Shown here: piece after piece, positions 1-6,796 of the stretch
How the letters are laid out: every line of letters begins with the position of its first letter
How positions within the stretch are numbered: the first letter of the stretch is position 1
Assembly (NCBI GenBank): GCA_002501695.1
Contig: DANZ01000035.1
Coordinates: 1 to 15,437 of the forward strand
DNA: 15,437 bases
Origin: Methanolobus sp. UBA474
Lineage (GTDB): Archaea > Halobacteriota > Methanosarcinia > Methanosarcinales > Methanosarcinaceae
Direction: 5' to 3'
Notes under the pieces: generated by a model
What the model saw: only the letters and a program-made list of their open reading frames with translations
The model's database searches: none
Told to the model about the DNA's origin: nothing
Program-made: the position numbers and the translations under genes

Positions 1-498
1 TTCCATGATCTGTACATGGAGGATTTTGATCCTGTTATCCGGGGTGAGGAACTCATCACAGACAGATCCGAGGATGTACTCGTCCGGACCCACTGTTCAG
101 AGATCAGGGAGGCCGATGGCATAGTCATCATTCATCCGAACTGGTGGGGACAGCCCCCGGCTATCCTTAAAGGCTGGGTGGACCGGGTACTCCGGGAAAA
201 GGTGGCATACAGGTTCGATGAGGATGATGATGGTTCAGGCCTTCCGATAGGTCTGTTAAAAGCAAAGGCAGCTATCGTGTTCAATACCTCCAACACTCCC
301 GAGGAAAGGGAGAACACTGTCTTCGGAGACCCGCTGGAAAATATATGGAGGGACTGCATCTTTGATTTCTGCGGCGTGAGGAACTATCGCCGCAGGATGT
401 TCAGGACGATAGCCGGGAGCACTCAGGAACAAAGAGAGGCATGGCTTCGGGAAGTCCGTGATAAGGTAGATATGTGTTTCCCGCAAAATGGTCAATAG
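1..498 (+). CDS. NAD(P)H oxidoreductase, flavodoxin_2/KefF-YwrO type (5' truncated)
   Basis: The C-terminal 165 residues of a flavodoxin-fold quinone or NAD(P)H oxidoreductase; the reading frame is already open at base 1 (HDLYMEDFDP), so the N-terminal FMN-binding strand lies outside the window. The diagnostic stretch is HPNWWGQPPAILKGWVDRVL, the family signature near the flavin and the dimer interface, followed by VAYRF. Family members are soluble FMN/FAD enzymes that reduce quinones or small electrophiles with NAD(P)H; the substrate here cannot be read from sequence. The Met at base 16 is internal, because the residues before it match the usual HDLY segment. The gene ends at TAG 496-498 and is followed by about 200 bases leading to the tRNA. 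Family call is firm, exact function is not. Confidence 0.88.
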   Translation, partial: FHDLYMEDFDPVIRGEELITDRSEDVLVRTHCSEIREADGIVIIHPNWWGQPPAILKGWVDRVLREKVAYRFDEDDDGSGLPIGLLKAKAAIVFNTSNTPEERENTVFGDPLENIWRDCIFDFCGVRNYRRRMFRTIAGSTQEQREAWLREVRDKVDMCFPQNGQ

Positions 499-629
499 TC
501 AGATGGCCGGTAAGAAGTCCGGTTAATGAGCCTGTTTCCGTCCATTCCCATCTCTCTTTCTGCCAGTGCCGGCAATGGAATGGATGCAGTCACATGACCC
601 CCCATGATCAAAGTCACAGTCAGTTGACC

Positions 630-645
630 AAAAAGGAATATATAC
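630..645 (+). promoter_or_regulatory. Putative BRE/TATA promoter of the tRNA-Val gene
   Basis: An AAAAAGGAATATATAC stretch matches a purine-rich BRE followed by an archaeal TATA box. Transcription starting about 25 bases downstream would begin near 668, leaving a leader of about 38 nt before the tRNA for RNase P to remove. Position and composition only. Confidence 0.45.
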
Positions 646-705
646 AACTAGTTACATTAAGGGGTTGCTCGTAAAAGTCTGTTGCGAGCGTCAACTTGCA
701 TACAT

Positions 706-779
706 GGGCCCGTGGTCTAGCCGGTTATGACATCGCCTTTACACGGCGGGGATCATGAGTTCGAATCTCATCGGGCCCA
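706..779 (+). tRNA. tRNA-Val (anticodon UAC)
   Basis: A complete cloverleaf can be drawn by hand. Acceptor GGGCCCG (706-712) pairs fully with CGGGCCC (772-778), with discriminator A779. The anticodon stem TCGCC/GGCGG (733-737/745-749) encloses the 7-nt loop TTTACAC, giving anticodon TAC at 740-742. The T arm is ATGAG-TTCGAAT-CTCAT. The D arm carries GTCT...TGAC and the GG pair of the loop. CCA is not encoded and there is no intron. The tRNA 3' end is repeated exactly at 885-904, which marks this gene as a probable integration target. Confidence 0.95.
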
Positions 780-784
780 CTAGA
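765..784 (+). repeat. att-like direct repeat, copy 1 (tRNA-Val 3' end)
   Basis: The 20 bases ATCTCATCGGGCCCACTAGA, running from the tRNA T-arm through the discriminator and four bases beyond, recur exactly 120 bp downstream. Duplication of a tRNA 3' end is the usual trace of tyrosine-recombinase integration into a tRNA gene; no integrase gene is visible here. Confidence 0.7.
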
Positions 785-884
785 TTTCTTACAATTTTTG
801 CTTTCCCTTACATCATCACTTTTGCGGTATTGAGCGCAGCGATATACCTCGAACCGCGCTCCAGAAGCGTCATCTGGGTTGCGG

Positions 885-904
885 ATCTCATCGGGCCCAC
901 TAGA
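885..904 (+). repeat. att-like direct repeat, copy 2
   Basis: Second exact copy of the 20-bp tRNA-Val 3' end. The sequence before it (785-884) has no tRNA 5' half or D arm, so this is only a 3' fragment and not a second tRNA. The bases after both copies are T-rich and loosely alike. The Mrr remnant starts about 20-45 bp downstream. Confidence 0.7.
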
Positions 905-948
905 CTTTTTTGAAATTTTAATAATTATTTTTTGCCTTACTGGAAGCA

Positions 949-1361
949 GTGCTGGAACTGGATGATAAAGAGTTCGAGATCCTTGTAGACCATCTGCTGA
1001 CTGCTGTGGGATTTAAGGTTTCTGAAGTAACCGGCAAGACCGGAGATGGCGGTGTAGATGCAATCGGCGAGCTGAATGTCGCTAACCTTGCGAAAGTGAA
1101 GATTTTGTACAGGCTAAACGCTACAAGCTGGGAGCAAAGATCAATACCTCGACTGTGGGGCATTTGCGGCGGGCTATTCCCTTTGGCTGTCAGGGAGCAT
1201 TAATCACTACTGCCGATTTCCAGAATAATGCAGTCGATATTGCCATAGAGACGGGTTTTCTCCGCATTGGTCTAGTTAATTGGCGGCAGTTAGTGGATTT
1301 ACTTGTAGAGCATTGGGACGAATGGGATATCAAAATCTACCAATTTCTACTACATTGGTAG
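949..1361 (+). pseudogene. Mrr-like restriction endonuclease remnant, frameshifted and truncated
   Basis: The catalytic domain of an Mrr-type PD-(D/E)xK nuclease in two frames. Frame 1 (from GTG 949; open back to 925) reads LDDKEFEILVDHLLTAVGF, then GKTGDGGVDAIGEL with the catalytic Asp. After KVKI one base is missing near 1105. The other frame then resumes as VQAKRYKLGAKI (QxK motif), HLRRAIPFG, and GALITTADF up to LVDLLVEHWDE. Restoring one base rejoins the domain. Intact relatives usually also carry an N-terminal winged-helix domain, absent here. The C-terminus after HWDE is unlike the family and runs into a palindrome, so both ends look truncated. Intact Mrr-like enzymes cut foreign, often methylated, DNA; this copy should be inactive. 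Confidence 0.85.
1337..1361. repeat. 25-bp palindrome 1 (CTACCAAT-9-ATTGGTAG)
   Basis: Perfect 8-bp inverted repeat with a 9-nt spacer, covering the last codons and the TAG stop of the Mrr remnant. The same 8-9-8 design recurs at 1392-1416 (imperfect) and 2733-2757 (perfect), so the Fic gene lies between copies. Candidate operator for the Fic protein's winged helix, or the boundary of an inserted cassette. Confidence 0.7.
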
Positions 1362-1379
1362 TAACTCTTTTATTCCAGT

Positions 1380-1418
1380 AACTACCAATATCTACCAAAA
1401 AGTAACGGATCGGTAGTT
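1380..1418 (+). promoter_or_regulatory. Operator-like inverted repeats abutting the fic start codon
   Basis: AACTACC (1380-1386) and GGTAGTT (1412-1418) form a perfect inverted repeat ending one base before the ATG at 1419. Nested within it is an imperfect CTACCAAA-9-ATCGGTAG (1392-1416) with the spacing of the other two palindromes. The 16 bases TACCAATATCTACCAA here also occur downstream of fic at 2724. A protein bound here would cover the translation start region, which fits autorepression. There is no clear Shine-Dalgarno. Confidence 0.55.
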
Positions 1419-2714
1419 ATGAAAATTCCACAGAAGGCGCCGGATACGTGGGAGATTATTGGCAGGTATCCTGAGATGCTCCACATGTTCGTTGATCCGC
1501 AGATGCAGGAAATGGTTGCAAAATACAATCGGGAATATGTACACTGGGAAGAGCTCCGGCACCGCAAACTGCCTGTGGAGGCTGAGAAGCTCTGGGCTTT
1601 GATCAAAAGCGCAAGGACATTGCAAGCCAGACGTGTCGAGTTCGGAGAGTGGACCTTCCGGTACGTCTTATCCGGCGATACGCTGAGGAGATTGCATCTG
1701 CTGGACACAAAAGGTGCCGGATACCTTGAAAGCGGGCCGGGGGGCGTGAGTGCTGCGGACAGGAAGCGATACATTGTCAACTCTCTCATGGAAGAAGCCA
1801 TTGCATCAAGCCAGCTTGAAGGAGCCGCAACCACGCGGGAAGCAGCCAAGAAGATGCTTCGGCAGGAGCGAAAACCCAGGGACTATTCGGAGAAGATGAT
1901 CCTCAATGGCTATCAGACGATGTGCAGGATAGCAAAAATGAAGAATAGGTCCATTGATGTGGAAACACTGCTTCAGGTCCATAGGGAGATCACACACGAC
2001 ACTCTTGAAGATCCCGAATATGAAGGCAGGTTCAGAGACAACAACGAGATCGTTGTAGCTGATCCCCGGGACGGGAGCAAAGTATATCATGTGCCGCCTG
2101 ACTACCAGGAAATTCCCTCGCTCATGGAAGAGTTCTGCAGGTTCGCCAGCAACGATGAAGATGAATTCATCCATCCCCTTATCAAAGGCATAATACTCCA
2201 CTTCCTTATAGGTTATATTCATCCCTTCACAGATGGGAACGGGCGGTCCGCAAGGTCGATCTTCTATTGGTACATGCTCAGCCGGGGTTACTGGCTCTTT
2301 GAGTACATGCCAATATCAAGGATACTCCTGCATTCCAAAACAAGTTATTCACTGGCCTATCTGTATACGGAAACCGATGAGAACGATCTTACATACTTCA
2401 TAAACTACAACCTCTCGGCAATAGAAAAGGCACTGCGAGACCTTGAAGAGTATATTGCTCTCAAAAAGCACGAGAATTATGAGACAATGCACATCATCGA
2501 AACCTCTGAGAGCCTGAACCTCAGGCAGGCCGACATACTCAAGAACCTGCTCAAAGAGCCTGACAGGTATTTCCCGATTGCTGAGATCAAAGGGAAGTAC
2601 AATGTTGCCTATGACACTGCAAGGAACGATATGCAGCATCTCGTCAAACTGGGATATGTCGAGAGGATCGAAAGAGGCAAGAGCTATATGTACAGGTATA
2701 AAGGAGTGAAATGA
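1419..2714 (+). CDS. Fic-family protein (predicted AMP transferase) with C-terminal winged helix
   Basis: A 431-aa Fic protein. The N-terminal region carries the inhibitory helix motif SSQLEGA (about residues 129-135), the (S/T)xxxE(G/N) element that blocks ATP gamma-phosphate placement in class II Fic proteins. The core motif HPFTDGNGRSAR is complete at residues 268-279, with catalytic His268, Asp272, Asn274 and the Arg residues, so the enzyme should be competent to transfer AMP to a target hydroxyl. The C-terminal 70 residues, including AEIKGKYNVAYDTARNDMQHL, form a winged helix-turn-helix, as in many prokaryotic Fic proteins. The target is unknown. It is intact between a broken Mrr gene and a split tRNA, and is flanked by palindromes of shared design that its DNA-binding domain may recognise. 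Family assignment is certain; role is inferred. Confidence 0.95.
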   Translation: MKIPQKAPDTWEIIGRYPEMLHMFVDPQMQEMVAKYNREYVHWEELRHRKLPVEAEKLWALIKSARTLQARRVEFGEWTFRYVLSGDTLRRLHLLDTKGAGYLESGPGGVSAADRKRYIVNSLMEEAIASSQLEGAATTREAAKKMLRQERKPRDYSEKMILNGYQTMCRIAKMKNRSIDVETLLQVHREITHDTLEDPEYEGRFRDNNEIVVADPRDGSKVYHVPPDYQEIPSLMEEFCRFASNDEDEFIHPLIKGIILHFLIGYIHPFTDGNGRSARSIFYWYMLSRGYWLFEYMPISRILLHSKTSYSLAYLYTETDENDLTYFINYNLSAIEKALRDLEEYIALKKHENYETMHIIETSESLNLRQADILKNLLKEPDRYFPIAEIKGKYNVAYDTARNDMQHLVKLGYVERIERGKSYMYRYKGVK

Positions 2715-2732
2715 GGAATTGAGTACCAATAT

Positions 2733-2757
2733 CTACCAATTTGTACCGGATTGGTAG
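2733..2757. repeat. 25-bp palindrome 3 (CTACCAAT-9-ATTGGTAG)
   Basis: Perfect inverted repeat with the same arms and spacer length as palindrome 1, starting 18 bp after the fic stop codon. Together with TACCAAT at 2724-2730 it reproduces most of the block just before the fic start (1384-1416), making an imperfect direct repeat of about 33 bp on either side of the gene. It could also fold into a hairpin at the end of the transcript. Confidence 0.7.
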
Positions 2758-2823
2758 CAAAATCACAGTAGTTCAAAAAGTTTCTCAGTCCACGCTCTTC
2801 TTTATTTTTTAATATAAGTTTAC

Positions 2824-3065
2824 GGTCCTGTGGTCTTGTAATGGTTGTTGAATCAAAGAACCGTGTTAATCCATTATAGTAACCTCTTTTCGTAACTTTT
2901 GATACACTTTTAGCATTTAATCACTCTTTGAAGAAATCACAATCAAGAGGCCATAAATCATTCAATGTATTAATGTAGGCTTCTATGCGCTATTTTTTTG
3001 ACAAAATAAACAGCAATAGTGCCGTTACACAGCGGAGGTCCGGATTTCGAATCTCCTCAGGTCCA
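2824..3065 (+). pseudogene. Split, decayed tRNA-Val-like sequence
   Basis: Two halves of one tRNA lie about 165 bp apart. The 5' half (2824-2852) has acceptor GGTCCTG, TG, D-stem GTCT and loop GG, closely matching the tRNA-Val at 706. The 3' half (about 3019-3065) has loop GTTACAC (anticodon TAC), T-loop TTCGAAT and acceptor CAGGTCC plus A. The acceptors pair at 6 of 7 positions, and the T6:A67 pair replaces C6:G67 of the intact gene, so the halves belong together. The T3:T70 mismatch, a broken D stem and a poor anticodon stem indicate decay. The insert (about 2853-3018) is AT-rich with no coding sense. The fragment ends one base before the stop of the minus-strand methyltransferase. A tRNA with a very long intron is the less likely alternative. 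Confidence 0.65.
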
Positions 3066-3710
3066 CTATCGTTTTATAGCCCTGACAACAGCAAAAGACC
3101 CTTTTCCATAACCTGGCAATACAGGCTCCTTATCTTGTATGTCCTTGAGGTCCCTGAAGATCGTTTGGGTGAAAGAGAGGTCCTCAAAACCTGAATCCAC
3201 GAGCAGGGAGACGATCTCTTCTACAGAATAGAAGGTAGCAAGCTTATAGAACACATTTTCATTCTTTTTTTCCTGGTATATCCTGCCCACAGGACTGTTC
3301 TTATCTATTAAGCCTATGATAAAGGAGCCACCAGCAATCAGTATCCTGTTCACTTCCCGGAATGCAGATAAAATGTCATCCAGGAAACAGACAGTTGTGA
3401 CCATGAGTACAAGGTCGAAACTGGAATCTGTAAAAGGAAGTTTTTCAGCTACGCCATAGACCGCCCGGATGCCTCTCCGGCGAGCGACACGCAGCATTGC
3501 GGGTGAGGGGTCCAGACCAAAAAGAATGCCTAAAGGAACTGCAAATCTGCCTGATCCAACACCGATCTCGATCCCTTTTGCATATGGCGGCATAATAGCC
3601 CTCAGTGCTTCGACCTCTGATGCGTAAAGAGGTCTGTTCTCCTCAAACCAGTTATCGTATCTGGATGTGTGTCTTTCAAAGGGTTCGGTCCTTGGCATGG
3701 AAATATCCAA
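3066..3710 (-). CDS. Class I SAM-dependent methyltransferase
   Basis: A 214-aa Rossmann-fold methyltransferase of the Methyltransf_11/UbiE-like group. Motif I is IEIGVGSGRFAV (about residues 47-58), the acidic ribose-binding residue is Asp67 in GLDPSPAML, and the post-I region AEKLPFTDSSFDLVLMV follows. The C-terminal substrate part (FYSVEEIVSLLVDSGFEDLSF) is typical but does not name the substrate. The start is uncertain: TTG at 3710 gives the longest form, while ATG at 3698 (residue 5) has AAGG 12 bases upstream and may be the true start. A TATA-like TAATATATTA lies near 3730-3740. The stop codon adjoins the tRNA-like fragment. The next gene, nrdJ, ends about 65 bp upstream on the same strand. 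Probably cytoplasmic. Confidence 0.88.
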   Translation of the reverse strand: MDISMPRTEPFERHTSRYDNWFEENRPLYASEVEALRAIMPPYAKGIEIGVGSGRFAVPLGILFGLDPSPAMLRVARRRGIRAVYGVAEKLPFTDSSFDLVLMVTTVCFLDDILSAFREVNRILIAGGSFIIGLIDKNSPVGRIYQEKKNENVFYKLATFYSVEEIVSLLVDSGFEDLSFTQTIFRDLKDIQDKEPVLPGYGKGSFAVVRAIKR

Positions 3711-3775
3711 CCTTGTAACTGTTTGCTAGTAATATATTAATGGAGCATAGTGATATGTTTGATCGTAAGGCCCTT

Positions 3776-5857
3776 TCAGAGAGGACACTCTCCTATAACA
3801 GTATCTCCCGCGAACTCCGTATCCGCCACCACTCCTTCATCCTCTTTTCGCAAACCTTCTATCACTAACACCTGTCTGGCCTTGCTCCCGTAGCGATAGA
3901 CAGTAATTCCTTTACACTTCAGTCCATAGGCCATCAAATAAACTTTCCTGACGTCTTCCACAGTGGCGCTTGCTGGCAGATTTACTGTCTTGGCAACAGC
4001 ATTGTCCACGTACTTCTGGAAAGTCGCCTGCATCCTGACGTGCCATTGCGGGGCGATGTCCAGAGATGTAACGAACACGCGCCTGATATCCGGGGGTATG
4101 TCCGGTATGTTCTCAAGAGATCCTGTCCTGGCTGCTTCTATCAGCATATCGGTGCTGTAGAATCCCCTGTCCTTTGCCACCTTCCTGAATATCGGGTTAG
4201 CTTCCAGCAATTGTGTATCCAGGACATTCCTTGCAAAGGATAATGCAAAGATGGGCTCTATGCCGGAACTCGTATTGGCTATTATGCTTATGGTCCCTGT
4301 GGGGGCTATTGTATTGACAGTTGCATTTCTCATGTACCTATAGTTCTTCTCCCACCTGCTGCCTATGAAGTTGGGGAAGGACCCCCTACTTTCACCAAGC
4401 TCAGCCGATCTTTTCAAGGACTCGTCCCTTATGAACTTCATGATCTTCTCAGCTGTCTTTTCGGCTTCCTTCGAGTCATAGGGTATTGCAAGCAGGGCTA
4501 GCATCTCAGCAAACCCCATTATACCCAGGCCGATCTTGCGGTTGTCCTTTGAGATCCTTTCGATCTCTTCCAGAGGATACTTATTGGCATCTATCACGTT
4601 ATCCAGAAAATGCACACCTTTCCTCGTGGTCTCACTTAGCTTCTCCCAGTCGATATCAGCGTTGTTTACCATCCTGGACATATTGATGGACCCGAGGTTG
4701 CAGGACTCGTATGGAAGTAGGGGTATCTCGCCGCACGGATTAGTGCTTTCAATGATGCCTGCATTAGGAACGGGATGTTTTCGGTTCATCTCATCTAAAA
4801 AGACCAGACCCGGGTCACCGGTACTCCAGGCCATGGTCACTATCAGATCAAAAACCTCTTCTGCCCGAAGTTTCCCCGTGCTTCTTACAGTTCTTGGGTT
4901 TATTAGGTCATACTCCCTGTCCTCTTCGACCGCTTCCATGAACTTGTCAGTGACTCCCACTGAGATGTTAAAATTCTCCAGGGATCCTTCCTTTTCCTTA
5001 GATGTTATAAATTCTATTATGTCAGGATGGTCAACCCTCAGGATACCCATGTTAGCCCCTCTTCTCTTTCCGCCCTGCTTTATCACTTCAGTAGCCTGGT
5101 CGAAGATCCTCATAAAGGATACAGGCCCCGACGCCACATCTCTTGTAGACCTCACTAAGTCGCCTCTTGGCCTTAAACCCGAGAAGGAAAATCCTGTCCC
5201 TCCGCCGGAATGGTGTATCAGGGCCATATTGGCCAAAGCACCAAAGATGCCTTTGAGGGAATCTTCCACAGGCAATACGAAACATGCACTTAATTGCCCC
5301 ATGTCTGTACCGGCGTTCATAAGAGTGGGAGTGTTGGGCAGGAACTCCAGATCTGCCATCATCCTGTAAAACTGCTCCTCTGTCTTTTTTATATCTTCCC
5401 CGTACTCTTTATCAACTGCAGCTACAGCCCTGGCAACTCTCCTGAACATACCTGCAGGCGTTTCTATAAGGTTTCCTTGCGTATCCTTCTGCAGATATCT
5501 TCTCTCCAGTACTTTGATGGCATTAAGACTTAGCTTTAGCTCATCTTTATCCACCCTCAAAAGCTTCTTTGCTTCCCTGACATCTGTTCTTCTCTGACGA
5601 TACAGAATATATGCTTTGGCCACTCTGGCATAGCCATTCCTGATAAGGGTTTCCTCCACTATGTCCTGCACATCTTCCACACCAGGGATCTTATCTTTAA
5701 AGATCTCATCAACGGCCTTTACTACCTGGAGAGATACTTTCCCGGCCAGGTCGCCGTCTTTTTCCCCCGCCGCCAAAAAAGCCTTCTCGATTGCTAAAGT
5801 GATCTTTACAGGTTCAAAGGCCACAACCCTTCCATCCCTTTTCCTTATTTTCTCCAT
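3776..5857 (-). CDS. nrdJ: Adenosylcobalamin-dependent (class II) ribonucleotide reductase
   Basis: A 693-aa class II ribonucleotide reductase, which makes deoxyribonucleotides using a cobalamin-derived radical without oxygen. Residues 1-95 form an ATP-cone (MEKIRKRDGRVVAFEPVKIT...), the usual allosteric activity domain. Catalytic residues are in NPCGE (Asn373, Cys375, Glu377). The disulfide pair is Cys192 in LSACF and Cys386 in YESCNLGS, the latter 11 residues after the thiyl Cys as in the Lactobacillus enzyme. PTGTISIIANTSSGIEP is also present. The C-terminus is short and ends in GECPL with one cysteine (Cys691), where a redox-relay pair is expected; Thr686 sits where a CxxxxC pair would have its first Cys. 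The start ATG directly follows GATAAAGG; a TATA-like TTTAATT lies about 40 bases upstream. Confidence 0.96.
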   Translation of the reverse strand: MEKIRKRDGRVVAFEPVKITLAIEKAFLAAGEKDGDLAGKVSLQVVKAVDEIFKDKIPGVEDVQDIVEETLIRNGYARVAKAYILYRQRRTDVREAKKLLRVDKDELKLSLNAIKVLERRYLQKDTQGNLIETPAGMFRRVARAVAAVDKEYGEDIKKTEEQFYRMMADLEFLPNTPTLMNAGTDMGQLSACFVLPVEDSLKGIFGALANMALIHHSGGGTGFSFSGLRPRGDLVRSTRDVASGPVSFMRIFDQATEVIKQGGKRRGANMGILRVDHPDIIEFITSKEKEGSLENFNISVGVTDKFMEAVEEDREYDLINPRTVRSTGKLRAEEVFDLIVTMAWSTGDPGLVFLDEMNRKHPVPNAGIIESTNPCGEIPLLPYESCNLGSINMSRMVNNADIDWEKLSETTRKGVHFLDNVIDANKYPLEEIERISKDNRKIGLGIMGFAEMLALLAIPYDSKEAEKTAEKIMKFIRDESLKRSAELGESRGSFPNFIGSRWEKNYRYMRNATVNTIAPTGTISIIANTSSGIEPIFALSFARNVLDTQLLEANPIFRKVAKDRGFYSTDMLIEAARTGSLENIPDIPPDIRRVFVTSLDIAPQWHVRMQATFQKYVDNAVAKTVNLPASATVEDVRKVYLMAYGLKCKGITVYRYGSKARQVLVIEGLRKEDEGVVADTEFAGDTVIGECPL

Positions 5858-6016
5858 CCTTTATCCCCATTAAGATCGATGTTCGTTCCAATTAAATCTT
5901 TTTCTGGTACTCCGTTAAAGAACCTCCGGTCAATTCGGTTCCATTTCAAGTTAATTATCCGGAACTGAAGTCATTCGTTCCTGCAACACCATCCTCCCTT
6001 TACTGAACAAAACTAA

Positions 6017-6470
6017 AAGGATCCTGAAGGAACAGGTACGGACAATCTGCAGGATACAGATGAACAGTCACTGGAACTTACCCTACAGATAGGCCCATTT
6101 GATGCCGGTTGCCTGTATATTGTTAATAAGTCCACAGGTGATCTTCATCTTGTAGCCCATAAAGGACTATCTTCTAAATATGTGGAGAAAGTTCCATATT
6201 ATAATGCAGACTCCATATTTACAAGATTGGTCATGATGGCTAAACCTGTGTACAAGAACCATTCGGAAATATGTGCTCTGACCGCTACGAATTCTCCCTT
6301 TGAAAAACAAAATGTTACAGCAATTGTTCTGGTGAAGCACGGAGAAGACGTCACAGCTATGCTTAAATTTATGTCTCACAGCCAAAATGAGATATCAACT
6401 GATTCTCAAAACTCTTGAAAATGTTGCTTCCCAAATAGGAGGATTCATTAATCGTGTGTTTTTTGGATAA
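6017..6470 (+). pseudogene. GAF-domain sensor remnant (decayed histidine-kinase-type gene)
   Basis: Open from 6017 with no start codon at the domain boundary, the frame reads LQIGPFDAGCLYIVNKSTGDL and HLVAHKGLSS, then ADSIFTRLVMMAKPVYKNHSEI, the pattern of GAF domains in methanogen PAS/GAF sensor kinases. It stops at TGA 6416-6418. In the next frame the expected continuation LENVASQIGGFINRV follows immediately (6414-6470), so one extra or missing base near 6411-6415 breaks the domain end. Neither a PAS region upstream nor a kinase domain downstream is present. This is a single orphaned, frameshifted domain, probably left by deletion or recombination among multi-copy sensor genes. Translation from GTG 6182 alone would give half a domain and is unlikely to be functional. 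Confidence 0.75.
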
Positions 6471-6503
6471 AAACAAAAATAGAAGTTAAAGTTTTTCTGT
6501 ACG

Positions 6504-6644
6504 TTAAGGTGAGATCAGTTCAAACTGACGCACACCAGGAAAATCGTGCTGGAACATATTTTTGGCCTCGCCCTCTGTATCGGCATGTACTGGCACTTCT
6601 CTCAATACCTTTTCATCTTTCCGGAATTTAACCCAGTAGCACAT
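6504..6644 (-). CDS. Conserved-looking 46-aa protein of unknown function
   Basis: Begins MCYWVKFRKDEKVLREVPVH and ends FELISP. The start at 6644 is chosen because GAGGAGG lies nine bases upstream (GAGGAGGAATTTCACT-ATG), an excellent Shine-Dalgarno overlapping the stop of the preceding zinc-ribbon gene. A longer form starting at 6728 would run through that gene in another frame. The pattern suggests two strands (CYWVKF, REVPVHA), an amphipathic helix (DTEGEAKNMFQHDF) and a final strand (QFELI), a compact beta-beta-alpha-beta domain. It has no signal peptide or membrane segment. It is the last gene of a tightly packed minus-strand cluster of tiny genes. I do not recognise the family. Confidence 0.65.
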   Translation of the reverse strand: MCYWVKFRKDEKVLREVPVHADTEGEAKNMFQHDFPGVRQFELISP

Positions 6645-6658
6645 AGTGAAATTCCTCC

Positions 6659-6796
6659 TCATGCAAATACCATTAATGAATCCAGTCTTGCAGTACCCTT
6701 CCGGGTCCAGTATCCACATATTACACAATGCTGCATATTCTGATAGACGTCACGCAGAAGTGCCTTGCACTCAGGACATTCTTTTAGCTGCCTCAA
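6659..6796 (-). CDS. Small zinc-ribbon protein, copy B (45 aa)
   Basis: Reads LRQLKECPECKALL, then QHCVICGYW, ending in LDSLMVFA. The two knuckles CPEC and CVIC give a four-cysteine zinc site of rubredoxin/zinc-ribbon type. The start is TTG at 6796, preceded by GGGAGGGG seven bases upstream, and it overlaps the stop of copy A (TTGA), implying translational coupling. The next gene's Shine-Dalgarno begins within this gene's stop region. It is a paralogue of the adjacent copy A: the first nine residues are identical, and the IQH/MQH and ICGY segments align. Such tiny proteins often bind nucleic acid or act as adaptors, but function here is unknown. Confidence 0.65.
   Translation of the reverse strand: MRQLKECPECKALLRDVYQNMQHCVICGYWTRKGTARLDSLMVFA

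Noticed and set aside
474..674. 66-aa frame overlapping the end of the oxidoreductase
   Set aside because: Its first part is a shadow of the oxidoreductase and the rest lies in the tRNA promoter region.
4536..5369. 277-aa plus-strand frame inside nrdJ
   Set aside because: Antisense shadow of the ribonucleotide reductase, Ser/Pro/Leu-rich as expected for a complementary frame.
6504..6728. Longer 74-aa version of the small minus-strand gene
   Set aside because: Its first 28 residues overlap zinc-ribbon copy B in another frame; GAGGAGG clearly marks the start at 6644.
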